From Hyalella azteca (lineage: Eukaryota > Arthropoda > Malacostraca > Amphipoda > Hyalellidae): a stretch of DNA of 64,000 nt. Shown in pieces: positions 49,031 to 61,595 of the stretch (its first letter is position 1; every line of letters begins with the position of its first letter). The notes beneath the pieces are model-generated. The model was not told where the DNA came from, did not search any database, and saw only the letters and a program-made list of their open reading frames with translations. The stretch covers positions 1-64,000 of the forward strand of contig NW_025933189.1 of NCBI RefSeq assembly GCF_000764305.2. Reading direction: 5' to 3'. Made by a program: the position numbers and the translations under genes.

Positions 49031-50963
49031 ACAACAGCAATAAAGTTAAGGCGAGCACGGCTCTCAAAGGCTGGGTCTAACGGTCTGAAGACAAATACTA
49101 CAAGCATCGGAATTATTCATTGAATGCATATTTGCATAATTGATTCGGGTGGATGTCCTCCAAGCATGATATTGCTATTCCCCGATTTAAAGTCATCCTT
49201 CACGCAGGTTGAACATCTTTCGAATATATTAAATGTTTCCAATGCTAACCTTATCTAATGGCCAGATAACTTGAGTTGCCGTCTTTAGCTGAAGTGATTA
49301 TAAGGATGAGACGTGGGATAACATCAGAGGTAACAAGGTTCTCGTAGTCCAGACTTTGATAGACGAACTGTTTATAATGGTTTAACATTCATACTATTTG
49401 CCTTATTTATATCGTTGCTTGAAGTTATTTCAAACGTAACAGTAGTCCAGCAATTATCTCAATCACCGGACACGCCAGCTTGTAATTAAAAGTCATCGGG
49501 GCTGTTCGGGAGAATTCGTTTCTAGGAATAGGCTCGAAACTCCAATCTCCAAGCTTTGAACACTCCCGACTGCGTTGAAAATAATCTTTAATAAAAAATA
49601 TCGGTAATTCCAAAATGTCTCTGAATGAATGCCGAAAACAGCAGTTTATACTGCGCAATCTTGTTCAAGTTTTAATTACACGTAAAAGAACAGAACAGAT
49701 AAGGAATTTGAATTGGCAGCGGCAGAGAATTCGGAAAAATTACATTAAACATATAATGGAGGAAAATATTTTTGGCAAACAGAAACGGGAAATAAAATAG
49801 TAACAAAATTAGGCACACTCAAACTAGGGTAGAGCTTGTATACAATTTTCAGCAATTACAAAGGAAAGCAAAATTTGTTGAAAAAAATTCACCGAACACA
49901 AACTAGTGCAAAAGTTTCAGAAAAATTTCAGTAAGTAAAAACCGAAAGAAAACTTACAGAAGGAATCAAGAAACGCAATCCAGAATCAAAGTTGTAGAAA
50001 AAAAAACCCTGCGAACACAAGCCGAGACAGGGTCAGAGGAAACCCCTTTTGAGCACGCAACGCAGAGTTGGAATTTTAGGAATTCTCAGAGACTTGATAT
50101 TCCAAAGCTCCATCAGGATCGATGACGGGAACGTGTAGCTGACCAAGTCCAGACTAGCGCATCGGTAAGAAATAACGGCGGTTTAAGGGCGTCCATGTAT
50201 GGCCGACGATCTGCCGACGGTAATTCAGCTCAAACTTCTAGCAAGAGAGACGGAAGCTGAGCCACTACAAAGAGATGCCATTCACAAAATTCAACTACCC
50301 GTCAAATGAATCAATATTTAAGCTTGTAGCGAAACATAGTAGAATGCGAAAAAATCCATCATAATCAGATAGCCCAATTGACGGTGAATCAATGAACAAA
50401 TATGATAAATGGATGAAATACAAGAGAAATTAGTACTCATGAGATGCACACATGCATTTAAAGCTGAATTAAAATCAAACAAGCGGCTCGCAACGGAAAG
50501 TTTTAAATTAGAAATTTAGCAAAGAAACATAATATGAATTAATGTCCGATCTTAATCTCTTGATTTCAAGATTGGAATTTCCTGTACGAGTCAACTAGCA
50601 AATGCAGATGAGTATTTAGATTCACGAACGAATTAATGAGTATTTAATTAGTGATTCATTGATTAAAGTATTGCGGAATAGTTATAAGAACCAGTCGTGT
50701 GATGATAATGAAATAGGGTCTAGATACAAATGAAAATAGGGTCTGAATAAAAAACTGCCATGTGGTCATAATAAAATCTGGTCTATATAATTGCTTACCA
50801 ATTAAACACAGTACAATTAGATACAAAGATAATTTTTGTTATTCAATATAAATACGATAAATCACGATACAAATCTACAGTATTCACTTTATCGAGGATA
50901 AAAAAGATTTAAACGGACATCAGTGATATTATTAAATTTGAATAAATAATTTTGAATTCATGT
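49031..50963. other. AT-rich unique DNA, no gene seen
   Basis: A Lys/Arg-rich 61-codon frame at 49615-49800 is not recognised. No repeats of note. Confidence 0.55.
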
Positions 50964-51066
50964 GAACTAGTGCGCCTCATGTGAACTAGTGCGCCACATG
51001 TGAACTAGTGCGCCTCTGTGAACTAGTGCGCCTCATGTGAACTAGTGCGCCTATGTGAACTAGTGC
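50964..51066. repeat. Minisatellite family B, 19 bp unit, about 6 copies, cut by adapter
   Basis: CATGTGAACTAGTGCGCCT is repeated with one- to three-base deletions in some copies. The last unit is interrupted by the Nextera junction. The family recurs at 59324-59398. Confidence 0.93.
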
Positions 51067-51104
51067 CTGTCTCTTATACACATCTAGATGTGTATAAGAG
51101 ACAG
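51067..51104. other. Nextera mate-pair junction adapter (assembly artefact)
   Basis: The 19 bp CTGTCTCTTATACACATCT is followed directly by its exact reverse complement, forming the 38 bp circularisation junction of Nextera mate-pair libraries. It joins the 19 bp CATGTGAACTAGTGCGCCT array on the left, cut in mid-unit, to the 15 bp GTGTGTGGATGCGAG array on the right. This is synthetic sequence and not part of the genome. Confidence 0.97.
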
Positions 51105-51200
51105 GTGTGTGGATGCGAGGTGTGTGGATGCGAGGTGTGTGGATGCGAGGTGTATGGATGCGAGGTGTGTAGACGCGAGGTGTGTGGGTGCGAGGTATGT
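51105..51200. repeat. Minisatellite family D, 15 bp unit, about 6 copies
   Basis: GTGTGTGGATGCGAG is repeated from the first base after the adapter, then decays. This is the same family as 48704-48741. Confidence 0.92.
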
Positions 51201-52471
51201 ATGTAAGGAGCACAATATCAAAAAATTCAATATGACCCCAAACGGGAACCCAAGTTGATACCCGTCATGTAAATATGGCGGATTGATCTGCACAAATTTC
51301 ATGCTGGACGAGACAAAGAGAAACTGCCCAACTTGCCAAAAAAACATTCAATCAAGAATTTGAACAAAAAAACACACAAAAATTCACCATTTTTATTATT
51401 AAGTTATTTGGTCCAGTTCTACCATTCAGTTCAAAATCTTGGAGCATAATATGATTAGGTAATTAGTAAAGTAAAATTTACATTGTAGGTATTGAAGCAG
51501 TGGAAAGCATGTCAAAGCAATACAATAAATTTGCTCCCGAGTGTCGCAATAGGAAAGTGGTTCATTGTTGATTTCTTTATTTTGGCCCCGAATCAGAGAC
51601 TGTCAAAAGCATTGAAAGTTTTAATCACATAATACCATCGAAATGTCAATCTTATGCATTATTGGCGAGCAATTTTAAATCAGCTCGTGCTTCAAGCACA
51701 AAAATACTCTTTCTATTCATATGCGATCGTCCGTTGTTTATGAATATAGTTGTTCGCAGTGCGCATCAGCATGGCGTGCGCGGTATGACGTCATGCAATT
51801 TTTATGCTAGACTGACGGAGCACAAAAGAAGAAGCTATCGAACAGGAAACGGGCTTGCTCATTACCTCATTCATCTGTACGCGTTCATGTTGAGCAGTAC
51901 AACGTACCGTTATACGATAGTGATTTCCAGAATTTTCGCTTTAACAACAGGTGTTTCTGATCTGCTAATTTTATAATCACTGTATATTTTCAAACAGAAG
52001 TCTATTGTCTAAATGCCACATTTAGTTCCTGTACTCTCAAAGTTAAAAATAGATAGGATGTGTCTTCTTTGTTCATTTCACGTTGATTTGTTTTCATTTG
52101 TCGATTTAGGTTTTAAAATACAAACCGTGAATTTGAGTTTACTAATTGATTGCAAGACGTCTTCTCTGACAAATAAATGGTGAATGTTTATATTATTTTC
52201 TTACTTTTTAAATTATTGATAAATTTTGATTTCAGCAATCAAGTTATCTTAATACATTTTCAACCAATAGTCGTATGTTTTACTAATAAGTCAGAACCAT
52301 GCATAACTCAATTTATTTTCCAACAAGAACACAGAATGCCGGAATAAGTTATAAATCTACTTCGCTAAGGCACGAACAGGAATATTTTCAAGTTGGCTTA
52401 CATTGCATTATATGCAGCGGACACTTGAACTCGGCAACAATTTAAAGACCGCGACGTAACTTTAACGTTCC

Positions 52472-52541
52472 GGAAAACAATGCAGGCAATATCTGGACGA
52501 GAAATTCCGGAAAACAATCCAGGCAATATCTGGACAAGACG
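52472..52541. repeat. Tandem duplication, about 36 bp unit, 2 copies
   Basis: TTCCGGAAAACAATGCAGGC and TTCCGGAAAACAATCCAGGC begin the copies, each followed by AATATCTGGAC. Confidence 0.88.
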
Positions 52542-55051
52542 GACTATCACTCAACGGCTCCTTACGAGATTCTCCTGCACATGACAGAAGTCTTGCGTTA
52601 CTCGAGGCGTGACACAGAACGCGGGGCTGGAAGTAACGAGTATACCAAAAAATATTATATTTGTTATGGGTAGCTTACATGGGCGAAAGATGGTCGACTT
52701 TTTTATACAGGAGAAAAGATAGGTTCGTCTGCGAAGATCTCACGGTTTTTTTCGATGAAGGAGAAAAGTAATCAAGTACTATGAAAGTCTATTGCACTAC
52801 GAGCAAAGACTATATTTGATATGATGATTACATAGAAATTATCTGAACGGGTTAAAAATATTGGAAATGGAGCCTGATTTTGCTTAATTTCTCATCCCAT
52901 ATTTTATACTAAAATATGGTTCATAGTCAAGAGAACACGAAAATACTGCTGTATTAGTCAAAACCCTGGAATTATCACATAAATGTTCACTTCTAATGAG
53001 CCAAAAACATAATAATTTCGTATTTTCAACGAAATTGAAGCTCAAATAGCCTTTGTCTTATAACGTGAATATACCTAAAATTCGAGGTCTAGGAGCGCAC
53101 ATGAAAATTTCCGTTTTTGCGGACCTAGACCGGCCGGTCTGAAAGCCCCCAAGTCCATTCACGGCGCATCGCCATAATTTTCCTTTCAGAATGAAATAAG
53201 CGCTCCATGAAGAGCCTCGCTTTGATTCCAGGCTTAACGAAGACCCATGTTAAATCAATGGTGGAATTATTAGAGAGCTGATGGTTGCAGCCGGCATAAG
53301 CACGGCCATTCAATGGCCAGAGATTCAACGTTCGAAATTCTGAACAGGGATATGCGGGGGACCGGTGCCACGCTAGACAAGCAGCTTGATGTTATTAAAT
53401 TCTGGTACATGATATATATTCAGGATAAACTCAATCATGAAATGCAGATAAGAGTTAACCCCGTTTTCCAAAATTGAATGAAAAAATGTATGAGGGGATA
53501 TGAGCTAAATATTGACCGAGGAATTATCGAGCAGATTAATTAGCGTCAAGCACAAGCAAAATGACAGGACGTTGAAAAGTGCAAAATGTCATAAGGTTGA
53601 ACAAAACAAACATACAACAGAGCCGCGATGACAGCTAGTGAGCGATGTGGGCTCTATATGAGGCGGCCCGGCAGTGACAGGAAGCAATTACACCGACAGG
53701 ACATTTTGCCATACCAATACAATTGTTTGAATACCGCATAAAATAAAATTTACCTTCATATATTAAAATGCAAAAAATGAAATATAATATAGTTGAAGGA
53801 AAAATGGAGGAGCTGAAAAAAAAGTCATGTATTTAAACGATAGCTAAAATTTTCGGTTTAACGAATACTTGCAATTTCATCAATGATTTTAAGGATATCG
53901 TGTAAAAAGGATAAATTGCTTTTTGCTGTTCACAAGCATCATGGTTCAGCACAGCCAACACTTTTGTGAGGAAGTTTTGTAATCAACGAAGTTTTCAGCG
54001 CCAGGGGCGTTCGCTGTACGGTTGAAGCTTCAGTGCAATTTCCGGTGTAGTAAACAAGCAAAATGCAATGAGTGATCAGTTCAAAAAAACAATGTATAGT
54101 TCTTTAATCTGTAGCCAATACAATGCGGTGTCAAGCAAAAGTTCCAAGATCGATTATACCTTGCCTTCAGCGCTCAATAACAACTTGCGGTTAACAATGG
54201 AAATATCATTATGTTCGAAAATTGAGCAACTGATTAAAAATGGCGAAAACAAAGAAACTTCATGTATTTCCAACTTATATTCAGTGATTTTCTTAACTTA
54301 GATTTTTAAAATGAGTATGTAGAAAACGAAAAACATCTTCAATGAAAACGTTTTCATTGAATACGTGTACGTGTTGATGGAAGCTCAGATAACAGAAGCT
54401 GAATTTACTTGACATATATATATTTTTTGCTTTTAAATTCTCGGTGAACTTGCGAATTAAGCAGACGATTTAAGTAACTCAATGAAAAAAATATTATGCA
54501 GGATTCAACTAGATCGTCTCTCCATAGTCTTTCAAGACCAATAAAGGCTCCTATATATCATCGCACTAACCGGATGCTCAAAGTTTTGGTTGTGAGCTTT
54601 GAGCTTGGCGCTTTGAGCTCAGCTCACTTCACTGCTCCCTTGTATTACGGATAAATTCTGTCCCCTCTCGGCCATTGACGTCGCACTTGCAGAGCTTCTT
54701 TTTCAGGCTCAAGAGTCATTACTATTTCAGTTATTATAATAATTTCTCAAAATACAGGATGCATTCCAATATACATATTATTAAAATGGAATCTCCAATG
54801 CCTATTCCAGATTTGATACTACAGTACTGTTCCAGATTATGAATAAATTATATATTCATCTTGACTATTTGATTCAGCACGAAACTGATTGATTTTAAAA
54901 CTTATTTGATTCTCTGATTTTTTCTTAATAAATTAAATAACTGCGTTCTAATCTAAATTTGGGGGCAGCTATTAATTTCTTGACGCCAAATTGCTCGCAA
55001 ACTCGCTTATTATGGTCGTCTTCCATGAGAACGACGCATCATCTTCAAAAT

Positions 55052-55068
55052 GGGAATTTCCCCAGGGG
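55052..55068. promoter_or_regulatory. Possible kappaB-type site in overlapping palindromes
   Basis: GGGAATTTCCCC fits the GGGRNNYYCC pattern bound by Rel proteins, and TTCCCCAGGGGAA overlaps it. No associated gene is seen, so this may be chance. Confidence 0.2.
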
Positions 55069-56371
55069 AAGATTAATTATGTCCATCTCATTAATGTGAA
55101 TGAGCACAAGCAGAACCCGGGGAATCGACCTCGTCCGATTCCCACTTAATAGAATGAAGGAAAAGTCTTTAACTTGGTCGTAGTCTTTCGTCCAATAACA
55201 CAAGCCAGTCTTCAACTCTAGCAGCCAATATTCTTACAGTCCTTTAACTAAAAAAGTCCAAGGTTCACATGAAACCTAAATTCAGGCGAACCGTACGTAC
55301 AACTCACGACAGTTCGTATTACTTTTCTGCACTTCAAATTGTACCGACCAAAGCATGCACCAACTTTTGACACCGACTTCAGTAAGTTAACTCAAAATGC
55401 TTCTCGTTACAAAACCACAACGAAAGCGAACAAGGATTAAACTGCTGGAAACCATTTGGCAAGTGAAACTGAGCTTGGCAGCAGAAATTGTCCGTAAATT
55501 CTAGGAAAGTCGTCAGGGCAAGAGATGTCGTAGACAAGAATGCTCAGAAAAAACGGACATGCAAGCCATCAAACTTTAAATTGACTCGATGCGAACGACC
55601 TTACATGGACTGACAGTCGGGTAAATCAATCTGTACGTTTATTATATCAAGTAAATAATTTTGTATAGATATTGAATGCAGAAGGAAGAGCAGCTCAGCG
55701 TGCTTAGGCAGCATATAATGAACCCAATTTGGCATTTGTTGTTCTTCATGACGTATTTTTCAGGAAGCAAATTATGCGACAACGGTAGTCCTGATACATC
55801 AATTTAAATTGAATCGAATAATGATAAAGCATTTTTGATTCAAATAAAACAAAGTTCAAATGGTTGGAGACATTTTAGTTGCTAAAGAAAGTTTAATAAA
55901 TAAAAATAATTACAATAAATGTGCATTCAATTAATTGAAACTATCATTTTGCTTCTCAGCGTGATGGTTAAAAGCCCCTGTACCATACACCGTCAATTGT
56001 AGATAAGTCTAAAATGGAAATAGACTTTGGTGTTTTCATATGAGGAAATGTCGGGAACGAGCGAAATAAGTCAGTTTTTAAATACTTTACGTAATGAATA
56101 TACAGGGTGTCCCAAAAAAAAACTATACCCAACTTTGAATGGCTGTAACTCGAAAAGTAATAGAGGTAAAAAATTTTGGAAGGTCAGGATTTGTTCTCTA
56201 TGTTTTTCTCCATTTCTCCACCAAAAAAATCAGACAGATTGATGTAGCCATAAAAGTTTGATAGAACTTTTAGTGACATGCGGTAAAATCGTGCTTGCGC
56301 TAAGTTTTAGTAAGATCATTTTGCATAATCATTACGTTGTCTTGACACGTTTTCTTTTCGCTGTTTGATTT

Positions 56372-57040
56372 TTAGCGCATTTTCTCATTTATGAAAAAAT
56401 GCACGATTGTGCTCGCCTTGACCGTCTGTCCGTCCGTCCGTCTGTCCGTCTGTCTGTCTGTCCGTGACTTCGTGTTTTCGTCGATAAGAAAATGCGCTCT
56501 CTGTCGCTCACTGCAGTGAGTACTGAGTTCCATTTTTTGTATCTTTGGTGAGACAAAAATATGGCAATCTTTGGTGAGAGGCAATCTTGACAATCTTTGG
56601 TGAGAGGCAATTATGACAATCTTTGGTGAGACACAATCATGACAATCTTTGGTTAGAGACAATCATGGCAATCTTTGGTGAGAGGCAATCATGACAATCT
56701 TTGGTGAGACACAATCATGACAATCTTTGGTGATAGACAATCATGGCAATCTTTGGTGAGAGGCAATCATGACAATCTTTGGTGAGACACAATCATGACA
56801 ATCTCTGATGAGACACAATCATGGCAATCTTTGGTAAGAGACAATCATGGCAATCTTTGGTGAGAGAGAATTTAAAAACCAAAGATTGCCTCTCACCAAA
56901 GATTGCCATGTTTTGTCTCATCAAAGATCCAAAAAATGTAACTCAGTACTCACTGCAGTGAGTGACAGAGAGCGCATTTTCTCGTCGACGAAAACATGAA
57001 GTCACGGACAGACGGACGGACAGACAGACGGACATACGGC
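56372..57040. mobile_element. Foldback element nested inside the long palindrome
   Basis: The left arm has GCATTTTCTCATTTATG, a GTCC and GTCT run, TTTTCGTCGATAAGAAAATG and GCTCACTGCAG with TGAGTACTGAG, as in the 19 kb element. The right arm (about 56877-57040) repeats this on the other strand but stops shortly after the GGAC run, where an N follows. Inside the arms both sides continue with ATCTTTGGTGAGACAAAA-like sequence, which on the left is expanded into a 26 bp minisatellite. Confidence 0.8.
56533..56870. repeat. Minisatellite, 26 bp unit, about 13 copies, inside a foldback arm
   Basis: CAATCTTTGGTGAGAGGCAA and CAATCTTTGGTGAGACACAA with TCATGA are the main units. Two units of the same sequence in reverse orientation lie at 56877-56930 in the facing arm. 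Confidence 0.93.
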
Positions 57041-57041
57041 T

Positions 57042-57042
57042 N
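57042..57042. other. Single ambiguous base (N)
   Basis: This is the only N that I saw in the window. It lies exactly where the nested foldback arm ends and the outer palindrome arm resumes, which is where reads from the two arms would be hardest to place. Confidence 0.9.
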
Positions 57043-57234
57043 AAGCACGATTTTAGCACATGTCACTGAAAGTTCTATCAAACGCTTATGGCTACATCGA
57101 TCTGTCTGATTTTTGGTGGAGAAATGGAGAAAAACATAGGGAACAAATCTTGACCTTCCAAAATTGTTTAACTCTATTACTTTTCGAGTTACAGCCATTC
57201 AAAGTTGGGTATCGTTTTTTTGGGGCACCCTGTA

Positions 57235-59212
57235 TAGGTTATAGATCAGCTTTAGTTATAGAGAGGCAATTAATCGGTAAAGAAAAAGCAGCTTCTGTTA
57301 ACTGAGCATCCACCAAGACAAGTTCTTCTTGTACATGTCTGCTGGCTTCTAATACTTCACGGTCTATATAGGTCTGCTCGTCCAAAACACTTTTAGATGA
57401 GGCTGCTTATTTATTTAAGGGTATTAATTCTGCAGAAAATGCATGAAAATTTTCATGACATACTGAAAGAATTTATACAGGGAACATTTTAAAATAATGA
57501 ATGCTTTGTAGAGGGTTGTGTATATGCACAACTCTCTAGACTGTTGTAGAATATGTAAATGATATAATAAAATGAAAATTAATATTATTTACAAAATTTC
57601 TGCTCACATTTCCATGTACTTTAATACTAACTCAAATCAAACCGAAGTATTACTGACGATTATTTTTATTTCAAATCCATAATACTTTTTCACATAATCA
57701 AGTGCAGGAATTTTTTTTCTGTTTTTATAGCATCAATAATTGAGGTAGGAGTTCGTGACATTAATTAAAATCAGGGATGTGCTCAGTCGTTGTCAGCTAA
57801 ACTCATTAAATGGTGGACACGAGGAACGGACGGACGGACGGACGGGTACCCCACTGAGATTGCGGAAACGATTTAGTGTGTCCCGCGCTACTGAAATAGC
57901 TTGGCTTCAACGTTCGCAAGAAATTGCTGTTACCAGTTAGACTTCGATAGAATTCGCGCCAACGAACGAGGATGAGCAACACGAGCGTGGAATCAATCAT
58001 AATTAATCAAAGTATGAATTGAACTATAATGACTTTGAGGATCGTTTTTTTAAGGTGACACTTATTGTCTAAAACAAGATCTTTAATTCGTACCGATGAT
58101 GACAACATAATTTAATTAACTACTGACACGCTGTAATGCGACTAATAAGTTAAATGAATAAAGAATCGGATGAATAGAAATAGAAACGAGAAAAATTTTT
58201 TCCTATCATCACAGCTGAGTTATGGTGATAAGATTCTTAATTTACGAAGAGACAGACGTTAGAAGATCATGGAGTTAGCTCATGGCTGTTATTCCCGCAG
58301 TTTAAACGGCTGTAACGATACGTTTGATTATCAGCACTATAAATGTGTCATTACATGTGCTAACAATAGTGACGATTATCATAACGATAAATGTGTCATT
58401 ACAAACAATAACGACAACGAGCTGCTTAACCACTACGACCACGCGATGTCTCCTAATATGTACGTTAGCACGCAGAGGTGATCGATTTTCGGGCCGTTCT
58501 CGCCAATCCCAATTTGACGCTCATCGATAAAATTATTGAGACCCGCGAGACGGCCGCAAAATTGCCTAACTTGCCGCGAAGAATTGCAGGAATTAGCGAC
58601 GCGATGACGGGTAGCTAGATCCTCAGGAGGTTCCTTGCTCATCTCCCCATGATGAGAGTGTCTAGTGGGAAGCACCGAGGAAATAGGAGAAAATTTTCCT
58701 ATAATCAGTATTAGTTTGTAAAGAAAAAGTTATATATTTTACTGCACTATATTAGATCATTAGAGATTAATTCACTTTATTGAACGAGTTCTTCCAGGTC
58801 TTGAAACTGAAGTGGACTGACAAACTGGAATGACAAACTGGAAACTAAATCTTACTAGGCAAGTCCAACAGCATTAGTCACATCCAAATCGAGTGAAGTG
58901 TTCTTGAAGACATCATTTTGTTGTATTAGTGAAAAATGAATATAATCTAAAACTATTACATAGATCAACGAGAAAAAAAAATCTGAAAATAAATATCCAT
59001 CCCATAGCGTTGGGCAATCAGAGGCCATGAAAACACGGGCTGAAATTTATACGTGAAGTCATAGGGCAGATAAAAGCAGCAGTGGATGACGAAGACCGAG
59101 ATTGCGTCACGAGTCAACGGCTCACATTAGCGCATCATTGGGTGCAATTTACTAAGATCTTTTATAAGATAGACGCTCCATTAATCTTCATGACGAGAGT
59201 TACGCAGAAAGG
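57235..59212. other. Unique DNA, no gene seen
   Basis: A short GGAC run lies at 57827-57844. At 58269-58675 overlapping frames on both strands (70 codons on the plus strand, 80 on the minus strand) sit in GC-richer DNA but are unrecognised. Confidence 0.5.
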
Positions 59213-59325
59213 AGTGGCCACTGCCGCTTGCAGAGCCAGCAGTGCACATGGTGGGCAGTGTAGAGCAGTGTTAGGCAGTGTGGAGAGACCGCTGCCACCT
59301 GCAGAGCCAGCAGTGTACATGATGT
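59213..59325. repeat. Minisatellite family C, about 71 bp unit, 1.6 copies
   Basis: CACTGCCGCTTGCAGAGCCA diverges from GCTGCCACCTGCAGAGCCAG in the next copy, and CAGTGTACATG and GTGTTAGGCAGTGTGGAGAG are shared with 61673-61885. The array runs directly into family B. Confidence 0.85.
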
Positions 59326-59398
59326 GAACTAGTGCGCCTCATGTGAACTAGTGCGCCTCATGTGAACTAGTGCGCCTCATGTGAACTAGTGCGCCTGA
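59324..59398. repeat. Minisatellite family B, 19 bp unit, 4 copies
   Basis: CATGTGAACTAGTGCGCCT is repeated almost perfectly, as at 50964-51066. Confidence 0.93.
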
Positions 59399-60499
59399 TG
59401 CTTGTTAAAGGCACCACACAATAAAAACATGGAGAAAATTGACTCATTACAACTCAACTTTACGAGCTCGAGTTATCGCATGTAATTAAGGCTTGTGAAT
59501 AATATGGACATTGAATATGCATTCTCAGCGGAACCTGACAGCAGAAAATGTGTATTTTATTAAATAAATGTACTGAGAGTGGCAATTTAAATTATCCATA
59601 CACTAATTTTGAACATATGGATATGAAAAATTTGGGGCCTTTATTTACAGTACGTACATATTCCTGAAATATTAAAGCTTCGTAAAGATGAAAAAAGTAA
59701 TTAAATATTAGGTGCATTTACCTCAGACTTTTTGATCCAAAAATCTTAGAAGTGACGCTTCGCAAATTTTATTGCAAAGTGGACATAAAAGCTCAGAAGA
59801 ATTACGTTTCATGTCAACCATTAACATCATCTAAAGCGTAATTGAAAGTAATCAACACTTTCTGCAATAATTATTTACATCTTTCACTTTGATATGCAAG
59901 TGACATTCCACGAAACCTGCTAGAAATTAGGGCACTGAACAAGCGCGGTCACAAAGCCACGGAGCAACACACGTCCACACACCACCACGCCCGTGAGCGC
60001 ACTGAAGGGTCGGCACGGCGAACGCTCCCATAACCTGAGGTCAAAACTTCGCTCCAAGGCTTGTTAGGAAACATTGCTTCTGGAAACTGGAAAATCAGAT
60101 TCCAGTCAAAACTGGTTTGAAAAAACGATTTCAATGCGAAAATGTTTCCCACTGCTTACTGAGAAATAATTTATGATGGTTGAAATCAACCAATAAAGTC
60201 TGAATTGATCGGCTCTATAGATAGCGCGGCCACACTGAGTCTGAAGCCGAGCACAACTAATAACAAAATTAATTGGGAGACAATTGCTTTGTGTTCAGTC
60301 GGTAATGAAAATCTTATTAGTGGCGTAATCGGCGATTCATTTCGTCTCGAGTAATTGCAGGCTTCGAGCTACGAGAGCTTTTGATAGGAAATTTTAGCCT
60401 GGGTTCCTAGTGTTTATGGTGGGTGATGATACGAGCGTGGCACGTGCGGCGGAAAGGCTACGGTCAGACAGACACTCACAGCAGGCGTTTCATAACAGA

Positions 60500-60628
60500 A
60501 ATAAAATACTTGAAAAAAACTTTTTAAAAAACCACGTTTTTCTTGTGGACTAAAAAGTAGAAAATAAATTATGGCTCGCCCCAAAAAACGTGTGTCGGGC
60601 AGATTTATGATTAAAGCGAAAAGCACAC
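60500..60628 (-). mobile_element. Fragment of the TTAA element family
   Basis: This stretch is nearly identical to the reverse complement of 16980-17109, differing mainly in homopolymer lengths (A and T runs). The shared part includes TCTGCCCGACACACG, GGGGCGAGCCATAATTTA and TAGTCCACAAGAAAAACG on the opposite strand. Neither terminal repeat nor TTAA is present on either side, so this is a partial copy, or the shared segment is itself a separate repeat that sits inside the 16.7 kb element. Confidence 0.75.
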
Positions 60629-60704
60629 AAAGCTGAGCTTCCCTAAAAGTTTCAGAGCGCTAGCTAGCGGGAAAGTTGGTGAAATATCGATTGCAAGATT
60701 TGAT

Positions 60705-60745
60705 CATCACAAACAGACATACAGACAGACAGACAGACAGACGGA
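60705..60745. repeat. GACA microsatellite
   Basis: ACAGACAGACAGACAGACAG is followed by GACGGACACG. The flanks do not match the foldback arms at 19 and 57 kb, so it is treated as independent. Confidence 0.8.
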
Positions 60746-61595
60746 CACGAAAGCGAGCTAAGAAAAACGTGGTAATAATAAAATATCGATGCATCTCGTA
60801 TATATAAAAGGACGAAACTTGAAAACACCGATATATATAACTTCTCACTTGTCTTCTGATTTGTGAATATATCCTTGTACAATCATGTGCGCGCTTCTCA
60901 TTTTACATAACGTTCTTTCTTCGTAATATTCTTTCTTCGTAATATACTGCATAATATGTACATATTATGATGTTCCGAAGTTTTGATAACGATAACGAAG
61001 TTTCGAAAAAGTAGATACACAAGAGGTTCTTCCCTTTATTTTTGACTTCTAAGTAGAAACTACAAAGAAAAACTTGTTACACAGAAGTACAATATTCTAA
61101 ATCTAATAATGCCAATTTTTACTTATGAACAATTTATGGGTCATAAGAATAGAATAGCATTCCGGTCTTGAAAATTACGACTCACATGGTTCCGAATGTG
61201 GCCAACGGCGATACGAGTTAGTTACAGGGCTGTGATAGTGACTTGAGGTACAGGGCTGTGATAGTGACAACGGACAAATTTTAAATCGTAAGACAAATCG
61301 TAATTACGCGTTCTAGTCCACTTTATATGGCGGTGGCAGTAACTCGGATGTATATGAAAGCTGCCACATACGTATTTGTCCAGGAGAACTTCGAATCAGC
61401 TTACCTAGAGCCTCTGTTAAAAATAAACAGACATTGACGCTTATCTGATTCCAAATCATATCTCCAAGCAACCTGTTGATTTTGTCGAAACTCCTGAAAC
61501 GCGTTGTGGTCTGACGGCTGTACAACCATCTTCAGCGGTCCGGTCTCATGCCTCGCCTCCCGTCTGCATACCGTCATCTCCATTCGACGGAAACC

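Larger units (their letters stand above)
51201..56100. other. Long unique AT-rich stretch, no gene seen
   Basis: The longest frame is 104 codons (51662-51976, plus strand), with no recognised motif. The 36 bp duplication at 52472 and the kappaB-like site at 55052 lie inside. Confidence 0.5.
56101..57234. mobile_element. 1.13 kb long-palindrome element
   Basis: The element starts TACAGGGTGTCCC and ends in the complement, GGGGCACCCTGTA, with TA on each side. Inverted arms of about 195-205 bp (56101-56305 and about 57040-57234) share, among others, ATGGCTGTAACTCGAAAAGT and CAATTTTGGAAGGTCA-like blocks on opposite strands. There are small differences, including a T-run length change. The space between the arms is occupied by a second inverted-repeat element. 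No transposase frame is present. The family is not identified: TACAGGGTG ends are common among arthropod non-autonomous elements. Confidence 0.82.
59399..61595. other. Unique DNA, no gene seen
   Basis: Contains the TTAA-element fragment at 60500, the palindrome CGCTAGCTAGCG near 60659, the GACA run at 60705 and a small duplication (TACAGGGCTGTGATAGTGAC twice at 61224-61269). Confidence 0.5.

Noticed and set aside
50986..51347. Two minus-strand frames across the 51 kb junction
   Set aside because: They include residues encoded by the Nextera adapter (SYTHLD-type peptide), an artefact seen in many draft annotations.
57827..57844. GGAC run as another foldback arm
   Set aside because: Only the tetranucleotide is shared; none of the flanking arm motifs are present.
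58269..58675. Gene in GC-richer DNA with frames on both strands
   Set aside because: No recognisable motif, and the plus-strand frame is Asn/Asp-rich and partly repetitive. The evidence is too weak for a coding call.
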